A stretch of 64,000 bases of DNA from Jeotgalibacillus marinus (GCF_040801915.1 NZ_JBFMIA010000003.1:62001-126000); one strand, 5' to 3'. Shown: positions 36,301 to 45,228, numbered from the stretch's first letter. A program made the numbers and translations. Notes: generated by a model not told the origin, from the sequence alone.

Positions 36301-37694
36301 TGTGGATTAGCAAAACGCTCAAATTTATCTATGACTTCGCCACCATGAATTTTCACTGCTGCAAGCTCGATGATTTTATCGTAAACAGCTGACAGACCTG
36401 TCGTTTCAACGTCAAAGACGATATAATTTGCTTCTTCCAGTGAACGGTCAGCATCGTTGTAGGCAATCGGTACACCATCATCAACCAGATTTGCTTCAAC
36501 CCCATACAGAATTTTGATCCCGTTTTTTTGTCCAGCTGCATATGCTTCTGGGAATGATTGGGCGACAGCATGATCTGTGATTGCTACCGCTTGATGCCCC
36601 CATTTTTTCGCTTGAGAAACGAGAGTAGAAACAGATGACACTGCATCCATTTGGCTCATCGGCGTATGTAGGTGGAGCTCAACCCTCTTTTGTCCCTCTT
36701 GTGCCGTATCCTGGCGCAAAGTCGGTTGGATTTCCATGACGTCTTGAGCAATCATGACAAGGTCTCGAACAAACGTATCGTTTTGAATGGACCCTTTTGC
36801 TCGAACCCACATTCCTTTTTTTACATTATTCATAATCGCTGCGTCCTCTTTATCACGTGAGAACATCTTAACTAAAATCGAATCCGTATAATCCGTTACC
36901 TTGAATGTTAGTAATGAACGACCACTTCTTAGTTCTCTTACTTCTGCATCGAAGATTAACCCTTGAATTGCAATTTTGCGCTCTTCATCATGAATTGTAC
37001 GAATTTCAACTGGCTCATCTGGTTTGATTGAATAACCAATGGAAACGGGTCCGCTTGGGGATTCACCTTGCGCTTTGGCATCCTCCATTTTTTGTTTATC
37101 CACTAACGCTTGCTTTGCCCATTCCTCTTCTTCCTTTTTCTTGGACTCAACAAACGCATCGTATTCCTCGGTTGATTGATTCTCACTAACTTCCGTTTGG
37201 AGTGTTAGAGTAGGAAAGCCATATTTGGTAAATGCGAGACATAATGTTTCTGCATATTTATTTTTAATTTGCAAGCCTTCTGTTTCATTTGATACCTGAA
37301 CAACAAGGCGATTTCCATTTACTACCGGTTTTTGTTTTGTTAGGAGTGACAATAGCGGTGGAGCAATTCCTTGAAGCTCCTCTAAACACGATGGCCAATA
37401 ATCCATCACATGACCCTCAGAGAAATCGCCGGAAATAGTTTGAACTGAATAATCCACAGTCGCTATATGCTTGAACACTTGAGAAAGTCGGGTTGTAAAT
37501 TCCTTCATCACCTGGTGTGGTACGACTTCTTTAAATAAAAAATGAAAATGCCATGATTTTGTCGATTTATGAACAACCAAACAATCAATTTCTGCCTCTT
37601 CAAAATAACGCGCATAGACGTCGCCAGTTAATTCAAGCTGTTGTAATAATAAGCGGAACTTTTCTTTTTTTGATAGTTCGGTTGACTGGGTCAC
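33375..37694 (-). CDS. polC: DNA polymerase III alpha subunit, PolC type
   Basis: The Gram-positive replicative polymerase, 1439 residues. In order: N-terminal domain, OB fold (about 225-320), PHP domain split by the proofreading exonuclease (VFDVETTGLS near 425, with DAEATGY later), zinc-binding CPVCKKSEFF...CPDC near 930, and the polymerase core with DIDLNFSGEYQ. The GTG at 37694 (protein starting with TQSTELSKKEK after the initiator) has AAAGGAGG; the frame extends to 37730 without a site. Length agrees with B. subtilis PolC (1437). It follows proS across a GC-rich hairpin. Confidence 0.97.
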   Translation of the reverse strand: MTQSTELSKKEKFRLLLQQLELTGDVYARYFEEAEIDCLVVHKSTKSWHFHFLFKEVVPHQVMKEFTTRLSQVFKHIATVDYSVQTISGDFSEGHVMDYWPSCLEELQGIAPPLLSLLTKQKPVVNGNRLVVQVSNETEGLQIKNKYAETLCLAFTKYGFPTLTLQTEVSENQSTEEYDAFVESKKKEEEEWAKQALVDKQKMEDAKAQGESPSGPVSIGYSIKPDEPVEIRTIHDEERKIAIQGLIFDAEVRELRSGRSLLTFKVTDYTDSILVKMFSRDKEDAAIMNNVKKGMWVRAKGSIQNDTFVRDLVMIAQDVMEIQPTLRQDTAQEGQKRVELHLHTPMSQMDAVSSVSTLVSQAKKWGHQAVAITDHAVAQSFPEAYAAGQKNGIKILYGVEANLVDDGVPIAYNDADRSLEEANYIVFDVETTGLSAVYDKIIELAAVKIHGGEVIDKFERFANPHHPLSATTINLTGITDDMVRNAPEIEDVLKDFHEWAKNDVLVAHNASFDMGFLNVGYKRIGLGKATNPVIDTLEFARFLHPEMKNHRLNTLAKKFEVELTQHHRAIYDAEATGYILVKMLKKAQEREIYNHNQLNDYMGVGEAFKRARPNHVTLLATTQAGLKNLFKLVSISHLEYFFRVPRIPRSLLQKYRDGILIGSGCDKGEVFEGMMQKSSEEVEEIASFYDYIELHPKAAYQHLIELELVRDENNLEEIMKKIVDLADKLDLPAVATGNVHYLDENDKLYRKILISSQGGANPLNRHELPDVHFRTTNEMLHEFAFLGADKAQELVVTNSNAIADRIEDLKPIKDDLYTPKIEGADEEMRDMSYTMARSIYGEELPEIVEARLEKELKSIIGHGFAVIYLISHKLVKKSLDDGYLVGSRGSVGSSFVATMTEITEVNPLPPHYVCPVCKKSEFFDDGSVGSGFDLKDKNCPDCDIPYTKDGQDIPFETFLGFKGDKVPDIDLNFSGEYQPVAHNYTKVLFGEENVFRAGTIGTVADKTAFGYVKGYAGDRDLHYRGAEVERLAQGCTGVKRTTGQHPGGIIVVPDYMDIYDFSPIQFPANDKESEWKTTHFDFHSIHDNLLKLDILGHDDPTVIRMLQDLSGIDPKTIPTDDPEVMKIFSGTESLGVTQDQIMCKTGTLGIPEFGTRFVRQMLEDTKPTTFSELVQISGLSHGTDVWLGNAQELIHNGICELSDVIGCRDDIMVYLIYQGLEPSLAFKIMEFVRKGKGLTPEWEEDMKNNDVPDWYIDSCKKIKYMFPKAHAAAYVLMAVRIAYFKVHHPKLYYAAYFTVRAEDFDLQAMAAGSQTIKSKIEEINAKGLDAAPKEKSLLTVLELCLEMCERGFSFKQVDLYKSDARNFIIEGDSLIPPFNAIPGLGTNAALNIVGSRENGEFLSKEDLQKRGKVSKTIIEYLDSQGCLDGMPDQNQLSLF

Positions 37695-37711
37695 GTTTTC
37701 CTCCTTTCTCA

Positions 37712-37747
37712 ACAATAGAGGCCGGCACAACCTAGCGCCAGCCTCTA
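37712..37747 (-). terminator. Hairpin between proS and polC
   Basis: TAGAGGC.GGC (from 37716) pairs with GCC.GCCTCTA (to 37747), one mismatch. The minus strand continues TTGTTGAG, so the T run is weak. The stem ends about 10 bp before the polC ribosome site and may attenuate or process the message. Confidence 0.55.
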
Positions 37748-37762
37748 CGTCAACTTATTTAC

Positions 37763-39454
37763 TTATACGTTCGACAGCTGTCGGAAAACATCCTGTAATT
37801 TATCTGTCAATTCCTCTTTTTGAACATCATGTGTTTCGCCTGTTTTACGAATCTTCACTTCTACAATTCCTTCAGACGCTTTTTTACCTACTGTTATACG
37901 AACAGGTAAACCGATCAAGTCGGAGTCTGCAAATTTTACACCTGCACGCTCCATGCGATCGTCAAACAAAATTTGGTAACGGTAATCAGTTAACAGTTTG
38001 TACAATTCTCCTGCTATTTGTGACTGCGTTTCGTCTTTCATATTAACAGCAATAACGTGAAGGTCATATGGTGCAAGGTTTACTGGCCACACGAGTCCAT
38101 TGTCATCGTTATATTGTTCTGCGATAGCTGCAAGTGTACGCGATACACCAATACCATAGCTTCCCATGATCATTGGTTGTGCACGTCCATTTTCATCAAG
38201 GAAAGTCGAATTCATTGCTTCACTATAACGCGTACCAAGTTTGAAAACATGACCAACTTCAATTCCTTTAGCAAATAGAATCGTACCCTTACCATCTGGA
38301 GAAAGATCTCCTTCTTGAATAAAACGAAGGTCCTCAAATTGCATGACGGAGAAATCACGATCTAATTTTGCATTTGTCCAATGTACACCTTCTTCATTTG
38401 CACCACAGACGATGTCCCCCATCGCTTTTACAGCATGGTCAGCAATAACTCGCACTTCATCCGACACCTTCACCGGTCCAATTGAGTCTGCTTGTACATT
38501 CAGCCACTTAGACGTTTCTTCTGCTGTTGCAAGTTCAGCGATTTGTGCACTCACTGCATTCTTAACTTTCACATCATTCACTTCATGATCTCCACGTACA
38601 AGCACTAACACAGGTTGTTCATCAGCCATAAATAACATAGATTTCAGTGTTTCTTCAGGATTCACATCTATTTTTTGATGTGGCGTCTCAACACGCGTGA
38701 GTTCCTGACCACTATGCTCTTTTTGATCATAGGTTGTTACCACTGCAGCCATTTCAAGATTGGCTGCATAATTGGATGAATCAGAGTATGCGATCGTATC
38801 TTCACCAATCTCAGATAAAACCATAAACTCATGATTGTCTTTTCCACCCATTGCACCTGAATCTGCAAGCACAGCTCTAAAATTCAAGCCACACCGTCTA
38901 AAAATGGTAATGTACGCTTGGAATAGTCGATCATACATTGCATCCAAGCTTTCTTGATTACTGTGGAAAGAGTATGCATCCTTCATCAAAAATTCACGTC
39001 CACGCAACAAACCAAAGCGTGGGCGTTTTTCATCTCTAAATTTCGATTGAATTTGATAAACCGTCAGCGGTAAACGCTTGTATGATTTTATCTCATCGCG
39101 AATGAGGCTTGTAACCATTTCCTCGTGTGTTGCACCGAGCGCAAACTCACGATTGTGACGATCCTTCATGCGCATTAGTTCCGGTCCGTACGTCCCCCAA
39201 CGACCTGATTCTTCCCAAAGTTCAGCTGATTGAAGTGCAGGCATTAACATTTCAACAGCACCTGCAGCATCCATTTCTTCACGAACCACGGATTCTATGT
39301 TCTGTAATATTTTTTTCCCTAAAGGTAGAAATGAGTACATTCCGCTCGCATTTTGACGTATAAATCCTGCTCGTAAAAGCAGTTGATGACTTTTCACTTC
39401 GGCATCTGCAGGAACTTCTCGCAATGTCGGAATAAGTGTTTGACTTTGTTTCAT
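37763..39454 (-). CDS. proS: Prolyl-tRNA synthetase (bacterial type)
   Basis: A 563-residue class II synthetase that charges tRNA-Pro. Motif 1 and 2 elements appear in MLMPALQSAELWEESGRW and RDEKRPRFGLLRGREFLMKDAYSF; the inserted editing domain (about 220-400), which clears Ala-tRNA-Pro, precedes motif 3 (GSYGIGVSR). The ATG at 39454 (MKQSQTLIPTL) has GTAGGGGTG; a GTG three codons earlier is too close to that site. It follows rasP by 24 bp. Confidence 0.97.
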   Translation of the reverse strand: MKQSQTLIPTLREVPADAEVKSHQLLLRAGFIRQNASGMYSFLPLGKKILQNIESVVREEMDAAGAVEMLMPALQSAELWEESGRWGTYGPELMRMKDRHNREFALGATHEEMVTSLIRDEIKSYKRLPLTVYQIQSKFRDEKRPRFGLLRGREFLMKDAYSFHSNQESLDAMYDRLFQAYITIFRRCGLNFRAVLADSGAMGGKDNHEFMVLSEIGEDTIAYSDSSNYAANLEMAAVVTTYDQKEHSGQELTRVETPHQKIDVNPEETLKSMLFMADEQPVLVLVRGDHEVNDVKVKNAVSAQIAELATAEETSKWLNVQADSIGPVKVSDEVRVIADHAVKAMGDIVCGANEEGVHWTNAKLDRDFSVMQFEDLRFIQEGDLSPDGKGTILFAKGIEVGHVFKLGTRYSEAMNSTFLDENGRAQPMIMGSYGIGVSRTLAAIAEQYNDDNGLVWPVNLAPYDLHVIAVNMKDETQSQIAGELYKLLTDYRYQILFDDRMERAGVKFADSDLIGLPVRITVGKKASEGIVEVKIRKTGETHDVQKEELTDKLQDVFRQLSNV

Positions 39455-39478
39455 TGTTTGCACCCCTACTTCAATTAT

Positions 39479-40744
39479 CTACTGTAAAAAAAATCGTTGA
39501 ATATCATTCCATGTAACTACGATCATTAACAACATCAACAAGGCGAACCCAACAAAGTGGACCATCCCTTCTTTCTGACGATCTAATGGTTTGCCGCGTA
39601 ACGCTTCAACACCAAAGAATAACAGTCTGCCACCATCTAGAGCTGGGAGTGGAAGCAAATTCATAATTCCTAGGTTAATGCTTAAAAGCGCACCCCAACG
39701 CATTAAATAATAAATTCCTGACTCTGCTACAACCTCAGTCGTTTTATAAATGCCTACTGGGCCAGCTAATGCATCAATAGTGAACTGACCTGTAACAAGT
39801 TGTCCGAGAAGTTCCAAAATGGTTTTAATCCACAAATATGTTTGTTCCGCTCCGTAAGAAATTGCTTTAAGTGGCGACAGTTTTTCAACTGGAGCATATA
39901 CGCCAATCACACCTCTATTTATACCTTCTTCTTCCTCTTGTAATCGAGGCGTAACAGCAATCGTCATAATCTCTCCGTTACGTTCAATCGTCATCTGAAT
40001 TTCTTCATTCGGGTGTTGTTGAATAATTGTTGTTGCGTCTGTCCACTTCCCGATTGTTTGTCCGTCAATTTCTTGAATTCGATCTCCTTCTCTTAAGCCT
40101 GCTTCCATTGCAGCACCATCATCTAGCAACTGACCGAGTTCAGGCTCATCCAATGAGAGACCTTGTAACATACCGAGCAAGGCAAAAATGACAAAGGCTA
40201 AGACGAAGTTCATCATCGGTCCTGCGACAATTGCTAGTGCACGTTGACTTAGCTTTTTTGAATTAAATTGTCTGTCCCATGGTGCAATTTGAGATTCCAC
40301 ACCATCTTCAACGAAAACGGCATCTTTTGCGATCTTATATGTCTTAAGCTCTTCTTCGCCTTCTTCATATCCTTTTATAAACAATTCTCTTTCAATATCC
40401 GCTTCAGCCACCTCTACAATTCGAAGATCTGGATAGCGGTCTTTATTATTTACGACCATCTTTTGAATCGTTTGATCTTCGTTAAATAAAAGACCTACAC
40501 GAAAGCCAGGCTTTAGTTCAACCATCTCGGGGTCTTCCCCAGCCATGCGAACATATCCTCCGATTGGAAGCAAACGAATTGTATATTGAGTCTCATTACG
40601 TTTAAACGCCAGAATTTTTGGCCCCATTCCAATGGCAAACTCACGACATAAAATCCCTGCACGTTTAGCAAAGATAAAATGACCAAGTTCATGGAAAAAA
40701 ACAAGTGCACCGAAAATGACGATAAATGCGATGACTGTATCCAT
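39479..40744 (-). CDS. rasP: Site-2 protease RasP/RseP
   Basis: A 421-residue intramembrane zinc protease. The active HELGH is H18-E19-xx-H22 in the first membrane helix, with the second conserved motif LPALDGG near residue 370 and a PDZ domain between (about 180-280; EAGLREGDRIQEIDG). In B. subtilis RasP cleaves anti-sigma factor RsiW and FtsL and clears signal-peptide remnants. The ATG at 40744 has AAAGGTGG. Confidence 0.95.
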   Translation of the reverse strand: MDTVIAFIVIFGALVFFHELGHFIFAKRAGILCREFAIGMGPKILAFKRNETQYTIRLLPIGGYVRMAGEDPEMVELKPGFRVGLLFNEDQTIQKMVVNNKDRYPDLRIVEVAEADIERELFIKGYEEGEEELKTYKIAKDAVFVEDGVESQIAPWDRQFNSKKLSQRALAIVAGPMMNFVLAFVIFALLGMLQGLSLDEPELGQLLDDGAAMEAGLREGDRIQEIDGQTIGKWTDATTIIQQHPNEEIQMTIERNGEIMTIAVTPRLQEEEEGINRGVIGVYAPVEKLSPLKAISYGAEQTYLWIKTILELLGQLVTGQFTIDALAGPVGIYKTTEVVAESGIYYLMRWGALLSINLGIMNLLPLPALDGGRLLFFGVEALRGKPLDRQKEGMVHFVGFALLMLLMIVVTWNDIQRFFLQ

Positions 40745-40834
40745 TGTCGCAACCACCTTTTCATTATTTATATACGCCTATACTCTACGATCCTTCATTT
40801 ATTGTAGCACGTTCTAAAAAAAGCAGGGTACAAA

Positions 40835-41977
40835 TTAGCGTGAAAAAATTCTCATTCGTGTCTCTTGATCGACAGCAAGAATCGTTTCCAAATCAGGATC
40901 GTCTAATTTTTCATGTTCATTCATTGCACGCTCAATGACATCTTCAATTTCTAAGAAACCGATCGTCCCTTTCAAAAATAAATCAACAGCCGCTTCATTT
41001 GCTGCATTTAACACAGTGGGCATCGTTCCACCTGTACGCCCTGCGTCATATGCAAATGCTAGGCAACGGAAGCGGTCCAGGTCCATCATTTCAAAATGAA
41101 GCTTACCGATATCTTCTAATCTTAATCGCGCTGCTTCTTTACGTGGCAATCGATCTGGATAGGTCAAAGCATATTGGATCGGTACACGCATATCCGGTGT
41201 GCCAAGCTGTGCCATCACAGAGCTATCATGGAATTCAACCATGGAATGAATGATGCTTTCACGATGTAAAAGGACATCGATTTTATCATACGATAAATCA
41301 AATAGCCAGTGCGCTTCTATTACTTCTAATCCTTTATTCATCATACTAGCAGAATCAATCGTTATTTTAGCCCCCATTGACCAATTAGGGTGATTTAGCG
41401 CTTCTTCAACTGTGACATTTTGTAATTGTGCACGTGTCTGATCACGAAAACTTCCACCCGAAGCCGTCACGACAAGGCGTTCAATATTTTTTTCTTGCTC
41501 CCCTTGTAGTGCTTGAAAAATAGCGGAATGCTCACTATCAACTGGCAGCATCGTCACACCATGCTTTTTTGCAGCAGCCATCACTAAGTGACCAGCTGTT
41601 ACGAGTGTTTCTTTGTTTGCTATGGCAATATTTTTTTTAGCTTCAATCGCTTTCATCGTTGGTTCTAACCCGACACTTCCAAGCACTGCATTAACAACGA
41701 TTTCCGCATCATCATAAATAGCAACTTTCGTCAGACCTTCCATCCCATAAACGATTTTTGTTTTCCCTACGATCTCAGACGAAAGCTTATCGGCATCTTC
41801 TTTTAACTGAACAGATACGATACTAGGATGAAACTCCGCTATAGCTTTCCTAGCTACATCGAGGTTTGCCCCAACCGATAACGCGACCAATTGGAAGCGT
41901 TCACGGTGTTCCCTTATTACATCCATTGTTTGCATACCGATGGAACCTGAAGCTCCCATTAAACTGATTTTCTTCAA
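40835..41977 (-). CDS. dxr: 1-deoxy-D-xylulose-5-phosphate reductoisomerase
   Basis: Second enzyme of the MEP isoprenoid pathway, making MEP for undecaprenyl phosphate and other isoprenoids. The 380-residue protein has the NADPH motif GASGSIGMQT at its start, the metal-binding region LPVDSEHSAIFQ and the flexible loop with GALNHPNWSMGAKITIDSA-like sequence. Two adjacent TTG codons (41980 and 41977) could start it; the second has better spacing to GGGAGG. It sits between cdsA and rasP. Confidence 0.96.
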   Translation of the reverse strand: MKKISLMGASGSIGMQTMDVIREHRERFQLVALSVGANLDVARKAIAEFHPSIVSVQLKEDADKLSSEIVGKTKIVYGMEGLTKVAIYDDAEIVVNAVLGSVGLEPTMKAIEAKKNIAIANKETLVTAGHLVMAAAKKHGVTMLPVDSEHSAIFQALQGEQEKNIERLVVTASGGSFRDQTRAQLQNVTVEEALNHPNWSMGAKITIDSASMMNKGLEVIEAHWLFDLSYDKIDVLLHRESIIHSMVEFHDSSVMAQLGTPDMRVPIQYALTYPDRLPRKEAARLRLEDIGKLHFEMMDLDRFRCLAFAYDAGRTGGTMPTVLNAANEAAVDLFLKGTIGFLEIEDVIERAMNEHEKLDDPDLETILAVDQETRMRIFSR

Positions 41978-41992
41978 CAAAAGACCTCCCGA

Positions 41993-42781
41993 CTAGATTA
42001 ATTGGAGTATATGCATAAGCGGAAGGACGAACAACAAACTATCAAAACGATCCAACAGCCCCCCGTGCCCCGGTAAAATAGTTCCTGAATCCTTCACTTT
42101 ATAATGTCTTTTCAGTGCAGATTCAACCAAGTCTCCAATTTGACCAAACGCTGATAAAACGACTGTAGCAAAAAGCAAATACCACAAATTTGTTTCAAGC
42201 GGTACAAAATAGACAAATATCGCAACGACTACAAGAGCGGAGCAAATTCCTCCAATGAATCCTTCAACCGTCTTATTTGGACTAATATCTGGCCATAATT
42301 TTTTTCGCCCAATTGCTTTCCCAATAAAGTACGCACCAGAATCTGTTGTCCAAATAATCAAAAGAGCATATGCGATCCAAAGTATATCAGCATCCCTCGT
42401 TTCGATAAAATAGTAAAAACCGATACCTACGTAAAGCATGGCAAACACTGCAAATGCTGCGTCATCAAACGTGAAGCGATTTTTCTTCGTTACTGTATAA
42501 ACGAGTAATAAAAGAACTGACAACAGTGCAGTTTCAATTTTTGAATAATCAAGCTGATTTAAAATTTTATAATATTCATCTGGTAGCAAAAAGATCCATA
42601 GTGTCAGTATCGAAATTGCTCCTGGAAAAGATAGCACTTTAACTGAACGCATCTTTAGCACTTCATAAAGAGCTATTGTGGCTATCACATATGTACTAAA
42701 AATAAAGAGAATTCCTCCGATCCATACGACCGGAAGAAAAAGTGCTGCTGCAATAATACCTGTGATCAATCTTTGCTTCAT
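41993..42781 (-). CDS. cdsA: Phosphatidate cytidylyltransferase (CDP-diglyceride synthase)
   Basis: Makes CDP-diacylglycerol, the substrate of PgsA at the other end of this window. The 262-residue protein has about eight membrane helices and the family signature near its C-terminal half: SGAYFIGKAIGRKK followed by DISPNKTVEGFIGG, and later GDLVESALKR. Its ATG immediately follows the uppS stop. Confidence 0.95.
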   Translation of the reverse strand: MKQRLITGIIAAALFLPVVWIGGILFIFSTYVIATIALYEVLKMRSVKVLSFPGAISILTLWIFLLPDEYYKILNQLDYSKIETALLSVLLLLVYTVTKKNRFTFDDAAFAVFAMLYVGIGFYYFIETRDADILWIAYALLIIWTTDSGAYFIGKAIGRKKLWPDISPNKTVEGFIGGICSALVVVAIFVYFVPLETNLWYLLFATVVLSAFGQIGDLVESALKRHYKVKDSGTILPGHGGLLDRFDSLLFVLPLMHILQLI

Positions 42782-43573
42782 CTATGATTCCTCGCTTTGT
42801 ATTCCACCAAATCTTCTGGAACGCTTTTGATAGTCTTCAATGGCTTCGACAAAATGTTGTTCACTAAAGTCTGGCCACAATACATCTGTAAACCAAAACT
42901 CAGCATAAGCTAGTTGCCAAAGCATGAAATTGCTTAACCTTATCTCTCCACTTGTACGAATTAATAGATCTGGATCATTTAAGTGACCTGACATCATATT
43001 AGACGAAAAAATAGTCTCGTCAATATCATCAGCTGATAATACACCATTTTTCACATCCAAGGCAAGTGATTTCACAGCAGATAGTATCTCCGAGCGACTT
43101 CCGTAATTTAATGCGAAATTTAAAATTAACCCATCATTATCTTCTGTTTCTTTCATCGCTTTTTCAATCGCTCGTAGGGTATGCGAAGGGATTTGTGAAG
43201 GATCTCCCATCATCTGTACTTGAACATTTTCTTCTATTAATTCAGGTAAAAAAGAGTCTAAAAATTCTCCAGGTAATTTCATTAAATAATCAACTTCAAA
43301 TTTTGGTCTGATCCAATTTTCAGTTGAAAAAGCATAAAGTGTTAACACTTTTACCCCTAAACGATTCGCAAGTCTTGTTGTTGGACGAACGGTTTTCATT
43401 CCTTCATGGTGCCCGGCTATTCTAGGCATTGCGCGTTTACTAGCCCACCGACCATTACCATCCATTATAATGGCAACATGGTTAGGGATTTTATATTTCA
43501 TACATTCTAAGATACGATCATCAAGGGTGTCCGGCTCTTTCATGGACTTCCATAATTTCATTTTTTCGAGCAT
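42782..43573 (-). CDS. uppS: Undecaprenyl diphosphate synthase
   Basis: Builds the C55 lipid carrier for peptidoglycan and teichoic acids from farnesyl and isopentenyl diphosphate. The 263-residue cis-prenyltransferase has the catalytic D38 in HVAIIMDGNGRWA and the substrate region LLIRTSGEIRLSNF. GTGGAGGA precedes the ATG. It heads the uppS-cdsA-dxr-rasP-proS-polC group with its own promoter, which overlaps a palindrome. Confidence 0.96.
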   Translation of the reverse strand: MLEKMKLWKSMKEPDTLDDRILECMKYKIPNHVAIIMDGNGRWASKRAMPRIAGHHEGMKTVRPTTRLANRLGVKVLTLYAFSTENWIRPKFEVDYLMKLPGEFLDSFLPELIEENVQVQMMGDPSQIPSHTLRAIEKAMKETEDNDGLILNFALNYGSRSEILSAVKSLALDVKNGVLSADDIDETIFSSNMMSGHLNDPDLLIRTSGEIRLSNFMLWQLAYAEFWFTDVLWPDFSEQHFVEAIEDYQKRSRRFGGIQSEES

Positions 43574-43617
43574 ACTACATCCTCCACCCAGTAATTACAT
43601 GAATTCATGCTTACCCT

Positions 43618-43646
43618 ATCATACCAAATTTTCATAAGTAAGTCTT
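43618..43646 (-). promoter_or_regulatory. Promoter for uppS-cdsA-dxr-rasP
   Basis: On the minus strand an extended -10, TGGTATGAT (hexamer at 43618-43623), lies 17 bp from AAGACT (43641-43646). The poor -35 sits inside the 15-bp palindrome at 43636-43650. Confidence 0.55.
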
Positions 43647-43650
43647 ACTT
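43636..43650. promoter_or_regulatory. Palindrome over the uppS -35 box
   Basis: A perfect inverted repeat AAGTAAG-T-CTTACTT whose centre coincides with the predicted -35 hexamer. This is a natural place for a regulator to bind; which one is unknown. Confidence 0.45.
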
Positions 43651-43705
43651 AAAGAAAAAAGATGATTATTTGTATGGATATTTTTACACAACGCCCTAAC
43701 AAATA

Positions 43706-43735
43706 CAGAAAACCCCCTACTTGGTAGAGGGCTGT
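43706..43735 (-). terminator. Terminator for the pyrH-frr transcript
   Basis: CCC.CTAC pairs with GTAG.GGG around the loop, then the minus strand continues TTTTCTG. It lies between the repeat element and the uppS promoter, about 180 bp past the frr stop. Confidence 0.65.
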
Positions 43736-43740
43736 CACTA

Positions 43741-43912
43741 GAGTTATAAAGTTAGTGTCTAGCTTCCGCGACAAGCCCCTCAAGTCATAAGCCACTTCCG
43801 TGGTGGTGTATAGTTCGACCTCAGGAAAGCGTCTTATGCTTGTCAGGGCTGAGAGTCGCTTTTGCATTTCGTTTGTGTCTAGCTTCAGCGGCTGAACGAG
43901 CCGCTTCTATAT
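43741..43912. repeat. Intergenic repeat element, one full copy plus a short derivative
   Basis: The plus strand has GTGTCTAGCTTC twice (43754 and 43876). The first copy continues with ACAAGCCCCTC and CATAAG, and ends with CTTATG, GGGCT and GTCGCTTTTG; these halves pair (GCGAC with GTCGC, AGCCC with GGGCT, CATAAG with CTTATG), giving a long imperfect stem-loop. The second copy keeps only the ends. I recognise the style from intergenic repeats common in Bacillaceae genomes. A related copy lies at 14808-14907. Confidence 0.6.
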
Positions 43913-43917
43913 TCCTT

Positions 43918-44475
43918 CTATACTTCCATAATCTCTCTTTCTTTACCTTTAGCAAGCTCATCGATTTTCACGATGTGCTCGTCTGTCATTTTTTGTACGT
44001 CATCGTTGTAGCCACGGAGATCATCTTCAGTTATATCTCCACCTTTTTCAAGCTTTTTAAGTTCGTCATTCGCATCACGACGAACATTACGGATCGCAAC
44101 TTTTGCGTCTTCCGCTTCTCTTTTCACTTGTTTAGCTAAGTCTTTACGGCGCTCTTCTGTTAGAGCTGGAATCATGATACGAATCAATGATCCATCATTG
44201 GAAGGGTTAAGTCCAAGATCTGATTTTTGAATCGCTTTTTCAATTTCACCTAGTGACGTTTTGTCATAAGGAGTGATTTGTAAAAGTCTTGCTTCAGGAA
44301 CTGTGATCGATGCAAGTTGATTTACAGGCGTTGGTGCACCATAGTAGTCAACGTTGATTTTATCAAGTAGTGATGAACTTGCGCGACCAGCACGAATGGA
44401 TGATAGCTCACGAGAATACGCTGAAACTGCTTTTTCCATCTTATCTTTTGTTTGAGCAATAGTTTGTTTTGCCAT
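43918..44475 (-). CDS. frr: Ribosome recycling factor
   Basis: A 185-residue two-domain protein that, with EF-G, splits the ribosome after termination. The sequence SRELSSIRAGRASSSLLDKI and the C-terminal ITEDDLRGYNDDVQKMTDEHI are typical. Its ATG overlaps the pyrH stop (TAATG), so the two are translationally coupled. Confidence 0.97.
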   Translation of the reverse strand: MAKQTIAQTKDKMEKAVSAYSRELSSIRAGRASSSLLDKINVDYYGAPTPVNQLASITVPEARLLQITPYDKTSLGEIEKAIQKSDLGLNPSNDGSLIRIMIPALTEERRKDLAKQVKREAEDAKVAIRNVRRDANDELKKLEKGGDITEDDLRGYNDDVQKMTDEHIVKIDELAKGKEREIMEV

Positions 44476-45200
44476 TAGTCTTTCCCCCTTACAATTGTAC
44501 CGATTGGTTCTCCCAATGCAGCGCGTTTAATATTACCGTTCTCCATAATAGAAAATACGATAAGTGGAATGTCGTTGTCCATACATAAAGAAGATGCTGT
44601 TGAATCCATTACAGCTAATCCATCTTTTAAGACATCTAAGAATGAAAGTTGATCGTATTTCACCGCTGATGCATCTACCTTTGGATCCGCTGAGTAAACA
44701 CCATCTACATTATTTTTTGCCATTAAAATAACTTCTGCTTCAATTTCAGCTGCTCTCAATGCTGCAGTTGTATCCGTTGAAAAATACGGATTACCTGTAC
44801 CTGCTGCAAAAATAACAACGCGTTTCTTTTCAAGATGTCGAATGGCTTTTCTACGAATATACGGTTCTGCTACTTGACGCATTTCAATAGAGGACTGAAC
44901 ACGTGTTTGAATGCCTACATTTTCTAAGCTATCTTGCAATGCTAATGAGTTCATGACAGTCGCGAGCATTCCCATGTAATCAGCAGAAGCACGATCCATG
45001 CCCATCTCACTGCCTATTTTCCCTCTCCATATGTTACCACCGCCTACTACAACGGCCACTTCCACACCAAGATCTGCTAGCTCCTTAACTTGCTCTGCTA
45101 CCGATTTAATAATTGGTGGATGGATACCAAAGCCAGCATCACCAGCTAATGCTTCACCACTTAATTTTAATACCACTCGATTGTATCTAGCTTTACTCAT
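44475..45200 (-). CDS. pyrH: UMP kinase
   Basis: Phosphorylates UMP to UDP; a 241-residue hexameric kinase of the amino acid kinase fold. The start KLSGEALAGDAGFGI and VVGGGNIWRG belong to the active site, followed by GTGNPYFSTDTTAALRA. The ATG at 45200 has GGGAGGAT; a longer frame to 45215 lacks it. It lies downstream of tsf across a terminator-like hairpin. Confidence 0.97.
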   Translation of the reverse strand: MSKARYNRVVLKLSGEALAGDAGFGIHPPIIKSVAEQVKELADLGVEVAVVVGGGNIWRGKIGSEMGMDRASADYMGMLATVMNSLALQDSLENVGIQTRVQSSIEMRQVAEPYIRRKAIRHLEKKRVVIFAAGTGNPYFSTDTTAALRAAEIEAEVILMAKNNVDGVYSADPKVDASAVKYDQLSFLDVLKDGLAVMDSTASSLCMDNDIPLIVFSIMENGNIKRAALGEPIGTIVRGKD

Positions 45201-45228
45201 AGAATCCTCCCGCATGGTTCGTTTTTTT

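Noticed and set aside
43649..43867. A minus-strand open frame of 72 codons upstream of uppS
   Set aside because: It runs through the intergenic repeat and the frr terminator, with no ribosome site and no family resemblance.
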